DNA of 64,000 nucleotides from Paguma larvata (taxonomy: Eukaryota; Chordata; Mammalia; Carnivora; Viverridae). The position numbers and the translations under genes are program-made. Positions within the stretch are counted from its first letter, which is position 1; the number at the start of each line of letters is the position of its first letter. Positions 12,185 through 22,989 of the stretch are shown piece by piece. The stretch covers positions 42,700,215 through 42,764,214 of the forward strand of contig CM057835.1 of assembly GCA_030068075.1 (NCBI GenBank), given 5' to 3'. The notes below the pieces were generated by a model that was not told the origin of the DNA, did not search any database, and saw only the letters and a list, made by a program, of their open reading frames with translations.

Positions 12185-12272
12185 AAATTTAAATGTTTTT
12201 CAACATTTATTTTATTTTTTTTTAAATTTTTTTAATGTTTATTTATTTTTGAGAGACATAGAGACAGAGTAT
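12185..12272 (-). mobile_element. CAN-SINE tail fragment, inverted
   Basis: Directly follows the plus-strand piece: aaatgtttttcaacattta and a second 'taatgtttatttatttttga' motif, then gagagacatagagacagag, which are reverse-complement SINE tail and body. It stops after about 25 bases of body. Two tail motifs in succession suggest either a second nested insertion or a rearranged duplicate. Confidence 0.8.
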
Positions 12273-12724
12273 ACCGAGTCACATCAATGTGTCATTACAC
12301 GTCGTTCAACATGGAGGACACACAACTGAAAAGAGTTTGAGGATTGTTGTTCCAGGGTCATAAATTGCTTATTGCTTCCTGTAATTGAAATAGATTATTT
12401 CTTCAAGTCAAAATTAATATTAAGTGACAGGAAGTATGAAAGTTAAAAAGACAAAACGGACATTCATTGTAGTAATGGAGACACGAGAATGTTTGCCAAG
12501 ATTGGAGAGTGTTTTTAAGTAGAAAGAAAAATTAGATTTTACGTAACTTACCACTATTAAAATAATGTTAAGTGAAAATCATGAGAAGCAAACTCGAAGC
12601 ACTGAAGGAGCAAGGAGTGGGTAAAATGTGAGTACCAGAAACAAGTGTGAGGAAAGAGATTACGCTCTGTACCCACAGACTATGTTCTTGGTTATAAAAA
12701 TAAAGACTAAAATATATTCAGATT

Positions 12725-12873
12725 ATTTCTGCCTAAGTCTCAATTTCCTCAACCAGGAAACAGAAATATTAATAATCATTCATATTTCATATTTTTCTGA
12801 ATATTAAATGAATTGATGAAGTGCTTTGAATGCTACTTTGAATGTAGAGTAACAACTCAATAAATGTTAGATT
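12725..12873 (+). mobile_element. MIR SINE, partial
   Basis: MIR core and tail words in order: 'tctcaatttcctcaaccagg', 'attaataatcattcatattt', 'aatattaaatgaattgatga', 'caactcaataaatgttaga'. The head is missing. A mammal-wide ancient tRNA-derived SINE, well diverged. The next SINE inserted into its last bases. Confidence 0.7.
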
Positions 12874-12874
12874 T

Positions 12875-13085
12875 GGAGCACCCAGGTGGTTCAGTTGGTT
12901 AAGCATCTGACACTTGGTTTTGGCTCAGGTCATCAGCCCAGTGTCGTGGGATTGAGCCCTGTGATGGACTCTGTGCTGAGCATGGAGCCTCCTTGAGATT
13001 CTCTCTCTGTTCCTCTGCCCTTCTCTCCCCCGTTTGCTCTCTCTCTCTCTCTCTAAAAATAAAATTTTAAACAATTAAAAAAATA
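12875..13085 (+). mobile_element. CAN-SINE inserted at the MIR 3' end
   Basis: Head gagcacccaggtggttcagt, older divergent body with a 'tctctctctctctctaaaaa' end. TSD atgttagattt at 12864-12874 and 13087-13097, 11 of 11 identical. Confidence 0.93.
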
Positions 13086-13494
13086 CATGTTAGATTTTAC
13101 TATTTTGGCAATTATACTAATTCATGAAAAAAAGAGAGTTTGAAAGTGATCACTTTCCAAGTACTTTCCACGTGATGTATCCTTTACCACCATATCAGAA
13201 AGAGAGAACATATTATATAATTCTTCCCTAAGTACACATAACTCAGCGTTGGAACCTCTCAAGTGCCTTTTTTTTTCCTTTTAGGAAAGACTTCTTTCTC
13301 TTTCATTAGCAGGTCAGGTAAACGTCAATATCACATCAAATTCACAATTAAATATTTGTCTTTCAAAGTGTCTCTCTAAGTGATAGGGTATAGTGTGTCA
13401 CTTCACTCTATCCTCAAGGACTCCCGTAGAAACCTACTGAGAAAATTTTTGAAGAAAAATACTAGAGAAAAATGACACTTTATATACAAAGATA
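13086..13494. other. Single-copy AT-rich DNA
   Basis: No repeat or gene recognised apart from short homopolymer runs. Confidence 0.5.
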
Positions 13495-13512
13495 TAAATT
13501 ATAGTCAGCTTC

Positions 13513-13712
13513 CGGGAGTGCCTGGATAGCTCAGTCAGTTAAGCATCGGAATCTGATTTTGGCTCATGTTATGATCTCAGGGTTCATGAGTTCAAGCCCA
13601 ACATTGGGCTCTGCACTAGGAGCGCAGAGCCTGCTTGGGATTCTTTCTCTCTCCTCTCTCTCTGCCCCTCCTCTGCTTGTGCTGCCTCTCTCAAAATAAT
13701 TAAACTTAAAAA
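13513..13712 (+). mobile_element. CAN-SINE, left half of a tail-to-tail pair
   Basis: Head gtgcctggatagctcagtca, full body and tail (caaaataattaaacttaaaa). The TSD taaattatagtcagctt precedes it (13495-13511) and recurs only after the inverted second SINE (13941-13957), so the pair shares one outer 17-bp duplication. Confidence 0.93.
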
Positions 13713-13933
13713 ATTTTTTTTAAATGTTTTTCAACATTTATTTTTGAGAGACAGAGAGAGAGAGAGCGCGCGCACAAGTGGGGAAGGGGCAGAGAGAGAG
13801 GAAGACACAAGCAAGCTCCAGGTTCTGAGCTGTCAGCACAGAACCCCACATGGGGCTCAAACCCATGAACCGTGAGATCATGACCTGAGCTGAAGTTCAG
13901 CGCTTAACCAACTGAGCTACCCAGGTGCCCCCC
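13713..13933 (-). mobile_element. CAN-SINE, right half of a tail-to-tail pair
   Basis: Reverse complement of a full-length SINE: aaatgtttttcaacattta tail, (GA)n/(GC)n stretch near 13755-13775, 'catgacctgagctgaagttc' block, and head ending ctacccaggtgccccccaa. It probably inserted into the A-tail of the neighbour, which would hide its own TSD in A/T sequence. Confidence 0.93.
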
Positions 13934-14549
13934 AAAATTGTAAATTATAGTCAGCTTTTCTTTTTCTCAGAAACTATGACATCAAAACACAATAGAAAAA
14001 TACTCTTCAAATTACTAAAAAGTAAAATCTAACAACTCAGATTTATCTGGTTAAAATGTTCTTCAAAAATAAAGGTTACCATTTTAAGATAAAGAAAAAA
14101 GAGCATATTCTTTTCCATCCAACCTGCACCACAATAGATGTTAAAGGTAAAATACTTTATGGCAACTCAGATCTTCTGGGCAAAATGAAGAGCACTGGAA
14201 ATGATACACTTATGTAAATAGAGGAAAGTATATATTTTTCTTCTCTTAGCATAAAGAAACATTATATCTTAAAAGATAATCAAAATCTTCTAACAATGGA
14301 GTTTATAATATCTTTAGACTCAATACATATGGGAAGATTAGTGCAAAAAGTAAGGTTGGTAAATGAAACTCTGCAGTAGCAATGTTCTTACATTTTAGAT
14401 GAACAAGTACAATATTAACTCTAAGTAGACCATGAGAATTTGAAGATACCTACTGTAATTGCTAGAGTACCTCCTAAAAGAACAATAGGGAAATTAAACT
14501 GGCATACTCATTAAGAAGACTTAATTGACTCAAAAGAAAGAGAAAGAAA
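13934..14549. other. Single-copy AT-rich DNA
   Basis: No repeat or gene recognised between the SINE pair and the next SINE. Confidence 0.5.
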
Positions 14550-14664
14550 GGGGCACCTGGCTGGCTCAGTCAGTAGAGCATGCGACTTTTGATCTCAGGG
14601 TCGTGAGTTCAAGCCCCACATTGGGAAGGGACCCTACTTAATAAAAAAAGAGAGAGAGAGAAGA
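14550..14664 (+). mobile_element. Short CAN-SINE (tRNA-type, older subfamily)
   Basis: Head ggggcacctggctggctcag, then 'gagcatgcgacttttgatct' and 'gggtcgtgagttcaagcccc', ending with 'accctacttaataaaaaaag'. It lacks the long TC body and belongs to the short older carnivore class. Purine-rich flanks (aaagaaagagaaagaaa and agagagagagagaagaag) resemble a TSD. Confidence 0.88.
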
Positions 14665-14669
14665 AGAAA

Positions 14670-15756
14670 AACGATAAATTGAATACAGATGACATAAATG
14701 GAAATCAAATATGATAATGGCAGACAAATAAAATCGTGTCATTATTAACATTGACTGTAAGTGGACTAAACCCTTTGTTTATAAGGAGGTGAATGTCAGG
14801 GAAAAAAAGCAAGACCCCAATGTTTGCTGTATAGAAGAGATGCACTTCAAATATAGACCTAAAGGTGGAAAGGAGTACCAGACAAAAAGAGGAAGATTCG
14901 ATTATGATGGAATGATTAATTTATCAAGAGGACATAAAATCTTAAATGCACAAGTATCTATCTACACAATTGCAAAATACAAAAGCAAAAATTGATGGAA
15001 CTGAAAAGAGGAATAGATAAGTCAACAGTAAGAGTTAGAGATTTTAACTCTTCTCTCTCAGTAGTAGATAGAAGAAATATACAAAAGGTCAATGGTTCTA
15101 TAGAAGAATTGCACAACGCTATTAAACAATCTGACCTAATTAACATTTGGGGGATAGTCAACAACTGCCCAATTCATTTTCTTTATAATCGTACATGAAA
15201 TGTTCGACAAGGTAAGCCATGCGACGGATCATAAAACAAGTCTCAATAAAAGTCAAAAGACTAAAACATACAGATTACTATCTCTGGCCACAATAAAACT
15301 GAAGTAGAAGTAAATAATAAAAAAGATCTTTTAAAATTTCCAAGAATTGGAAATTGAACCATAAACTTCTCAATAACCCATGAGCCAAAGAAATCACAAG
15401 AGAAATTAGACATTACGGCCAACTAACAGATAACTAAAATACTTGTCAAAAGGTGTGGCAGGCAGCTAACACAGTACTTAGAAAGAAACGTATAGCTTTG
15501 AACGTTTATATTATAAAAGAAGAAAGGTTGAAATAATCTACGTTTCCATCTTAACAAAAAGTTGAGCAAGTTAAACACAAAGTAAGTGGAAGAAAGGAAC
15601 AAATAGAAGACCGGAAAAAAACAAAATAAGAAAAAGACAGAATATAAAAATAATTAATAAAGCCAAAGCATGGCTGTTCGAAAGGATCAACAAATTGAGA
15701 AGCATCTGGCGTGACTGATACATAAGAAAATGACTACCGATATTAGGAATGAAAGG
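14670..15756 (+). pseudogene. L1 ORF2 endonuclease remnant (second L1)
   Basis: Decayed ORF2 N-terminal part. Readable pieces include IEEMHFKYRPKGGKEYQTKR (near 14830), RDFNSSLSVVDRRNIQKVNG (near 15040) and KAKAWLFERINKL (near 15665), all in L1 order, with the interval between matching the endonuclease-to-RT linker. Stops and frame changes occur throughout. The element seems to continue at 16925 after foreign insertions and a deletion. Confidence 0.8.
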
Positions 15757-16241
15757 AGTTATATTAGTCAGAATTCTACAGAAAACCAGTACCAGTAGGA
15801 TATTTATCTTGTTTGTTTGTTTGTTATGAGGAAATGGCTCTTGCAATTATGGCAACTGGCAAATACAGAATGTGCAGGATGGCCTGGCATGCTAGAGACC
15901 CAGGAAAGCCAATGTTCTAGTTCAAGCCCAAAAGCAGTTTGCTGTAGAAGTATGAAGAGTTGGTGTTGTAGATGAAATCCAAAGTCATCTGTTGGAGAAA
16001 TCTCTTTTGCTCAGGAAACGCTAGTCTTGTTGTTTTATTCAAGACTTCGACTGATTGGTTGAGGCCCACCAACATTATGGAACTCAATCTGTGCTACTCA
16101 AAGCCCACCGATTTTAATGGTAATCTCATTCAAAATTACATTTTGGAAATGCCCTCACAGAAGTGCCCAGCATAATATTTGATGAAATAAACGGGCGCCT
16201 TCTGGCCCAGCCAAATCGACACATAAAATTAACTATCACAG
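15757..16241 (+). repeat. Ancient interspersed repeat, family not assigned (copy 1)
   Basis: Begins ttagtcagaattctacagaa and ends 'cacataaaattaactatcac'. The central part (ctgattggttgaggcccacc, then ctcaaagcccaccgatttta) is shared, diverged, with 27133-27457 in the same orientation, which shows a repeat family. I recognise the consensus from mammalian genomes but cannot name it safely. A (TTTG)n run lies at 15809-15826. Confidence 0.65.
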
Positions 16242-16689
16242 GTGTGATACTGTTACAGATTTTACAGACTTAAAAAGATAAGAATAAAATATTATTATAA
16301 ACTTTATGTGCATGTACTTGATAATTAAATGAAAGATGAATTATTTTAAAATGTCACTTGCCAAACTAAGATAAAAGGCAAAACTTTATATCCTCTTATT
16401 TGTTAAGAAAACTGAATTCATAGCCCAAACTTTCCTTCATTGAATATGTCATATCTAGATGCCTTGAGCTGTGATTTCTCTCCAAGAAACACTTAAGAAA
16501 TAATACAAACCCTACATAACTATTTCAGAATATAGAAGAGTGAATACTTCAGAACTCTGAAGTATTTTCTGAGGCCAGTGTAATCTTGCAAAGACATTAT
16601 AAGAAAATTACACACTGAACATGTCATAAAAACCATTAACAAAATAATAGCAAATCCAGTCTTCAGTATATGAAAAAGATAACACTCCA
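16242..16689. other. AT-rich sequence, possibly decayed L1
   Basis: Lies between two L1-derived parts and may be unrecognisable ORF2; nothing specific is visible. Confidence 0.35.
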
Positions 16690-16907
16690 GGGGCACCTGG
16701 GTGGCTAGGTTGGGTAAGCATCTGATTCTTGATTCTGGCTCAGGTCATAAGCTCATGGTTTGTAGGTTCAAACCTTGCATCGGGCTCTGTGCTGGTGGTG
16801 CCGAGCCTGCTTGGGATTCTCTCCCTCTCTCTCAAACCAAATAAATAAACTTAAAAATAAAATAAAATAAGTAAAAGTGCAAGAGATTTTTAAAAAATAA
16901 ATTTAAA
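16690..16907 (+). mobile_element. CAN-SINE with TSD
   Basis: Head ggggcacctgggtggctagg, TC-poor short body, A-rich compound tail to 16907. Flanks aaaaagataacactcca (16673-16689) and aaaaagataatattcca (16908-16924) form a 17-bp TSD with two mismatches. Confidence 0.92.
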
Positions 16908-16924
16908 AAAGATAATATTCCATC

Positions 16925-18260
16925 AAGAATTAGGATTTACCCCAGAATTGGTTTAATATTTGAAAAGCAATCAGTGTAATTCTCTACATTATTAGAATAA
17001 AAGAGGAAAATTTTATCCTCACATCAATAGGTGAAAAAAAAGAATTTAGCAAAACTTTAAAAGTCAATGCTATTCATGCTTTTAAAAAACACTTAGTAAG
17101 CTAGAAATTGAATGAAACTTTCTTAATGTAAATAAAGGATATCTCTGAAAAAATTCACAGGTAAAAAATTCTTAATGGTGAAACATTAAACACTCCTGTC
17201 CACTTTAATTTTGGAAAAAGGCAAGGATATTCTCTTTTACTAATTCTATTTGACATGGTATTTGAGGTCCCAGCCACAACTACAAGGCATGAAAAGTAAA
17301 CAGTAGACATAAAGTTCTAAAATGAAGAAGGAAAATGGTCTCCATTTTCAGATGACATGATCGCTTACATAGACTGTACTAAGGAATATAAAAAGCATCT
17401 ACTAAATTTAGCAGTTTCACAGAGTATGGTATCCATGTACAAAACTCATTGGATTTTCATATACTAGCAGCAAACAATTGGAAAATAGAAGTAAAATATA
17501 ATTCCACCTATATCATGACAAAAAATAAAAGATTTAGATATAATTTAACAAATTTTAAACAAATTTTATAAATTTAACAAATACGATATAACAAATCATA
17601 ACCTCTATACTTTAACATACAAAACATACTGAAAACAAAGGCCTACAAACATAGATATACTTCGTTCATGAATTGTTAAGACTCATTATCATTAAGGTAC
17701 CGATTCTTAGTCTATCCGCAGACTTTGGAGGTCTTATACTCTCTCTGACTAAAAGACTAACTATAAAGATGGAATAACTAAGTCAATGTAGTACTGTAGG
17801 GTACCTTAATCAACAACAGTCAATTGATTTTCAAAACTTTACCAAGGTGATTTCAGTGTGGAAAGAAGAATCTTTTAACAACGGCACTAAAGCAACTGAA
17901 CATTCATGTGCAAAATGTGAACCTTGACTCCTACCTCATACCACATACAAAAGTTAACTTGAGATGGATCAGAGACCTAAAGACAAAAGGTAAAACTATA
18001 AAGATTCTAAAGGAAAACAGAAAAGAATATCTTTACAACAGACAGGCAAGCTTCTTAGACACAGAAACCAATAATCACAAAGGAAAGAAATGACAAATTT
18101 GAGGGCTTCATGAAAACGAACTTTCTGCTCATCAAAAGACGCTATAAAGAAAATAAATAGGCAAACTTCAGCCTCGAAGAATATTTTCAAAATCTGTAGA
18201 CAAAGAACATGTATACGCAATATTTAACTCTCCAAACTCAGTAACTGAATCGCCAAAAAA
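16925..18260 (+). pseudogene. L1 ORF2 reverse-transcriptase to C-terminal remnant
   Basis: Continues the second L1 in sense. The catalytic aspartate motif reads PFSDDMIAYIDCTKEYKK from about 17342, with D17351 and D17354 in place of the usual FADDM. 'YLIPHTKVNLRWIRDLK' near 17936 matches the ORF2 region just C-terminal to RT. Several frameshifts; inactive. Confidence 0.82.
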
Positions 18261-19994
18261 ATCAAATACCTTGCGGAAAACCCTAACTCCAAGAAACATC
18301 ATTATGAGACAAAGTAGTTTTTTCCCCCATATAATAGACAATGTCTCCTTTTATTCAGGTGTACATCTACTTAATAAAAACTAAGTTCGATTCTGGGGAT
18401 ACAAAAGAGAACAGTGCCTAGTGTTCCTACTGATAGCTTATAACATCAAAGGGAGCCAAAGAAGCGAGTGAAATTGCACGCGTCAGACCAGAAAATGGGC
18501 AATGACAAACCACTTTTATAAGCCCCAATATAAGAGAAGTAGAGGAAACTGCAGAAGCAAACAGGACAGCCGGTACACTCTCCCAGCATCAGCCAAAGTT
18601 ATCCCAAGGGGAAAACAGGAAGGGGAAGGCCTGAAGGACAACAGGAGTTGGTAAGAGGAAGCATACACGTCGGGTGGGGAGAAGAGGAGATGTGATACGA
18701 CAGAGATTTTGGACAGATGGAGCAAGATGAGCAAAGGGCAGAGAAAACGGCACATTTGGCAAACTGAAAATAGCTCCACATGGGAATTCACATGGAGTCT
18801 GTGAGCAAGCTTGCCCCCAGGAACACCTGGGTTGTTGGAATATGCCAAGGTAGATGATGCTTGCCCTTGCTCCGCAGAGGGGATAAGGAAGTTCATGTTT
18901 TGGAGACATACTACACACCGGTGTTACCAGTACCTAATTTCACCAGCTGGCCACACTTAAAACAGTTCAAAATTCACTTCCTCCTTCTCTCATGGCCTCT
19001 TATAGCTATCTTTACGGAGACATCACGTTGTATTGTACGAATTTGTTTCCTCGCCAGGTGAAGAGGGTCAAAGGTGGGAGTGACACTTCACTGATCTGTG
19101 TTAGCAACTCATAGTGGGGAGCCTGGAACACAGCTGGCCTTCAATAATCAACACCCGCCTACTCTTCAGTCCCTATGCAGTTGCAGAAGCCACAGATACA
19201 GCAATGCTGTTCCCCTGACCATGAAGAACAGGCTGATTTTTCAAATTCTCTGTCTTGTTCCCTCTCAGTTAACAATCGAAATATCCCAGCAGCTCCAAAT
19301 GACATCTCTCACAATGCCTTTTGCAATTTGAGTGAACACAGCAGTTCTTTGTCTGACCATGGGTACCAATTTTTTTTCATTCCGAGAATGAGTTCGCCAA
19401 AGCGGTATATTCCATGCTGCCTTCAAGCGCTAGTGCCTAAAAGGCAGAAATTAATTGTGAGAACATTCTGCTCAATTGATGGCATGCTGTGGTTGCTCAA
19501 TACTTATTTAAAATATCAACAAAACTTGCTTCTTTGCTTTGACATTTGAACCAGCTATATAACGTCGGGCAAGAATTTTGATTCCCATACATCTACACGC
19601 CAAAGTTGAAAAATAAGGGATCTATTTTTCCCTCAGAATGGTTTCATGCCTGTATCAAAATACCAAGTTACCATGGCGATAGCTTCTCTTGTAAATAGGG
19701 CAACCCTACCCCACCCCCATCGCAAACCTACCCCCCTGAAGCAAATGTAGCACAAAAGAGAGGCAAACTAAGCTCTGAAATAGAGGACAAAAGAGCCTGG
19801 GGAAAATCCCCACAGTGAAAGAGATAAAGGCTGCTCCAGATGAAAGTCTTGTAAGGTGACAGAATTCCTCTTCCCTTCTTTTCACAGACCCAAGCCCAAG
19901 CCAAAGGGGTAGGACCTTGAATCTGTGTAGTGTGGGTGCTGTATGGTGGCGGCACAGGGAGGTTGCATCTGTTGAGCACAGGGAGGCTAGTGTT
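18261..19994. other. Single-copy DNA
   Basis: No transposon, RNA gene or known protein recognised. Reading frames of 60-126 codons on both strands overlap each other and resemble nothing; they are probably chance. Confidence 0.5.
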
Positions 19995-20168
19995 AATAAC
20001 AACAATCATAACCAACATTCACTGAGGGCTCATTCTGGCCTTCCACACTTTATGGGCGGGAGCTCATTCAATCTTCATAACGCTTTGGTGAGGTAGATCC
20101 TACAGCTATTAAGGAGTTAGGCTGAGATTCAAACTTGTGCACTTAACCACCCTCCTGTACCGCCTGAC
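19995..20168 (-). mobile_element. MIR SINE, reverse orientation
   Basis: Shows the reverse MIR pattern: 'attcactgagggctcattct', 'gagctcattcaatcttcata', 'ggtgaggtagatcctacagc', then 'caaacttgtgcacttaacca'. Strongly diverged. Confidence 0.65.
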
Positions 20169-21400
20169 AAGTAATGAGGAAGCAATTAGAAAAGCTAGAG
20201 GAGAGAAACTGGCCTCGTCTTAGCTTTAGAAGAGTGAGGAGGAGAGGAAACAAAATCAAAAGTCAGGCTATGACTAACTGGAGCCATCAGTTGCCCTAAG
20301 CTCTGTGGGGGCCTTGGGATGGACAGCCAGGCAGGACTCTGAGGATGCCGGGCGGGGGTGGGAGGAAGTGGGCGGAAAGTTAAGGAGAAAAGTCACAGTC
20401 AGGAGAGGAGAGGAAAAGTTGCTGCCAACTGTTTTCCACAGAAACAGAGGCCTCTGCATATATTTAGCAGCTTTAGTGAAGATACCTCTTGCTTGCTCCC
20501 CACATGTCTCTCAGCTGTATGTCTTCCTTTAGTGAACTTGTTTTCTATTTCATTTTGATCAAATCTGGACAAATTGGTAGGTTTGGGGGGAAGGTTGGTA
20601 ACCCTGTGGCTTTTATTGTCATTTACTCCAACTCTTTGCAACAGTCTTCATTTGTGGCTTCCTGCAGGCTGTGGGCTCTGTGAAGAAAGAAAAGAGAAGC
20701 TATGACATTCTGCGTTCCACCCATTCTAGAAAACACGGGAATTCTGGACGGTGCCCCATAATGATAGTGTTGAGAAGAATTCTAGGTGAGAGACCTAGCT
20801 TAGCAGAAACAGAATGGCTTGTCAGAGATGTGTGCAACTCTCCTGCAAAGTTTAGGACAGCAACGGGAACCAGGCCCCTGTTTAAACGTCCATACCATAA
20901 CCAATGCGAACAAATGAATCTTGTTCTTCCAAATAGGTTCTTTGGAAGTTTATATGCTCATTTTAATGAAGGCGCCATTTATGCAAAATCCATTCGAAAT
21001 GCAATCATGCTTCAATTTTAGCCCAGAATTCTACTGCCCTGACTCATCACCCATCTTATTCGCTATCCTGAACTCCGCATAAGTTTCTTTACAGAAATGG
21101 ACTCCATTGTCAAAGGATTAAGATTCTCTAACAGAGGATTCTCTGGAATGTGTCCTAAGCTCTGAGAGCAATTCCAAAAGAGGAGCTCCAGAAATGATTT
21201 GGTCAATGGTCAGCATCGATGGTATATATGACCTCCAAGTGACAGCTTGGCTGTGGGTTGAATTAAAGCAGCCACTTTCCTTATCAAACACCTATTATAT
21301 TATGGCTGACAGTTTGGAATAATGACCTAAACAATGAAGACAGTCTTAAGGAAATTCATGGCCAAATGCCTATGTCTTTCTTACTGGAGATTTTTTCTTT
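20169..21400. other. Single-copy DNA with a GC-rich patch
   Basis: No repeat recognised. About 20290-20420 is locally GC-rich (see the GC-box entry). About 20930-21015 is AT-rich with words such as atgcaaaatccattcg and aaatgcaatcatgc that look constrained. Short frames lack known homology. Confidence 0.4.
20350..20372 (+). promoter_or_regulatory. GC box overlapping a G-quadruplex motif
   Basis: Four runs of at least three G (20350-20352, 20354-20358, 20360-20362, 20370-20372) with loops of 1, 1 and 7 bases fit the G3+N1-7 quadruplex rule. The same bases include an Sp1-type gggcggggg, and 'ggcggaaagt' (ETS-like core) follows. In an AT-rich window this is a plausible promoter or enhancer core, unproven. 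Confidence 0.4.
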
Positions 21401-21407
21401 TCTTTTC

Positions 21408-21760
21408 TTCTTCTTTTTTTTTGAGTTCACTTTATTGCAAAGATTTCAATGCAGATTTTGCTTTGGAAACTATATCCTTAAAGAAAAAAAATCTTACAAT
21501 GGAAATTCAGACTTGCATTCATTGGAACACACTCATGGAAGTAAAGACATATTTTTCTACAACGATTGGATGGAGTTCCCCCAAAGGTGATTTCAATCCA
21601 TGATGAAAGTAGATCCAATTACTTTGATCAATGAAATTACTAATAGACACTTTATAAGGACATCAAGAGTACGCGTGCCATTGTTGTACTCATGGATAAG
21701 CTGTGGTCCATTTTATGCATTTAGCTCCGTGCAAATTACCTAAAATGTGTGCATCTTATT
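21408..21760 (-). pseudogene. Polyadenylated 3' end on the minus strand, candidate retrocopy
   Basis: On the minus strand an AATAAA (plus-strand TTTATT at 21431-21436) is followed about 10 bases later by a long A tract with interspersed G (plus-strand T/C run about 21398-21423). This is the arrangement of a processed mRNA 3' end. The body (about 21437-21760) resembles no repeat I know and its parent is not identified. No clear TSD was found, so a genuine local 3' end is possible. Confidence 0.35.
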
Positions 21761-22456
21761 CAGATAAAATGGTTAGCTCTTTGAAGGCAGAACATCCTAT
21801 GAGAGTGCTAAACACCTGAAGAAGAGCCTGATGCTTTAAAAGCGATTGGTCATAATAAGCAAAGCTATTAAGTCAATAACCAGTGCAAGTAATAAAAGTG
21901 AAATGAAATGTTTTTCCCTATTATTACTGTTCCCCTGATTTAAAAAATATATAAAACATTTTTTGTCTTTTCTACAGTTCCTTGCTATTTGATATAAAGA
22001 AATTTGACTGATAATAAGACTTACCCCTGGCAAATTTAGCTGGATCAATATTTGCATGATTTAATTTTATCTTAATTGGGTATCTTGAGACTCACTGCAG
22101 GGGGATTTTTCTCAGTATGTGCCAATAAGTACTCTCTTCCATTTGTTCTTCTTAAAATTGTATCCAAAGGCAAATATTCCAACTGTTTCCCTTTCTCCAT
22201 TGATACCACACTCAGAACTAAACTGCATTATTGCCAAGATTTTACTATCCTTAGATGCAAGCCAGCTCACATTAGGGACCTACAGATGGAGGAGTAAGCA
22301 ACCTAACACTTCAAATTTTAACATCGAAAGGCCTTTTTAAGAGTATTCTGATTTAATGCAATGCAACTCCAAATTGCTACAAGAAGCCTCTTTGTAATGG
22401 AACTCTTTGTATTTCTGCTAGAATTATATATTGTATTTACTAAATATATTGCATCA
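21761..22456. other. Single-copy DNA
   Basis: No repeat or gene recognised. The last 16 bases form the left target-site duplication of the following SINE pair. Confidence 0.45.
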
Positions 22457-22647
22457 GCGCACCTGGTGGTTCAGTCAGGTAAGCGTCAACTCTTGATTTC
22501 AACTCAGGTCATGATCTCAGGGTTTCATGAGTTCAAGCCCTGTGTCACGCTCTGCACTGGCAAGAAGGAGTCTGCCTGGGATTCTCTCTCTCCCTCTCTC
22601 TCTGCCTCTCCCCTTCTCTCACTCTCTGTATCAAAAATAAATAAATA
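22457..22647 (+). mobile_element. CAN-SINE, first of a head-to-tail tandem
   Basis: Head gcgcacctggtggttcagtc, body and tail (caaaaataaataaatag). The outer repeat atatattgcat lies at 22444-22454 and again at 22876-22886 after the second SINE, so one duplication encloses both copies. Confidence 0.93.
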
Positions 22648-22875
22648 GGGGAGCCTGCGTGACTCAGTTGGTTAAGCGTCGACTTCAGCTCAGATCATGG
22701 TCTAAGGTTCGTGAGTTCGAGCCCCACATCAGGCTCTGTGCTGACAGCTTAGAGCCTGGAACCTGCTTCAGGTTATGTCTCCCTCTCTCTCTGCCCCTCC
22801 CTCACTTTCTCTCTCTCTCTCAAATATAAACATTAAAAAATTTTAAAAAATAAACATTAAAATATATATATATAT
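22648..22875 (+). mobile_element. CAN-SINE, second of a head-to-tail tandem
   Basis: Head ggggagcctgcgtgactcag, body and double tail (aaatataaacattaaaaaat and aaaataaacattaaaa) ending in an (AT)n run at 22862-22880. It follows the first copy's A-tail without a gap, consistent with insertion into that tail. Confidence 0.93.
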
Positions 22876-22989
22876 ATATATTGCATTGATCCAAAAGAAT
22901 TATCAAATATATAAAAGGCATCAAATAATCATGTTACAATGAATTCATGAATTCATACCTATCCTAAGAACATGAGTATTAAAATTACC

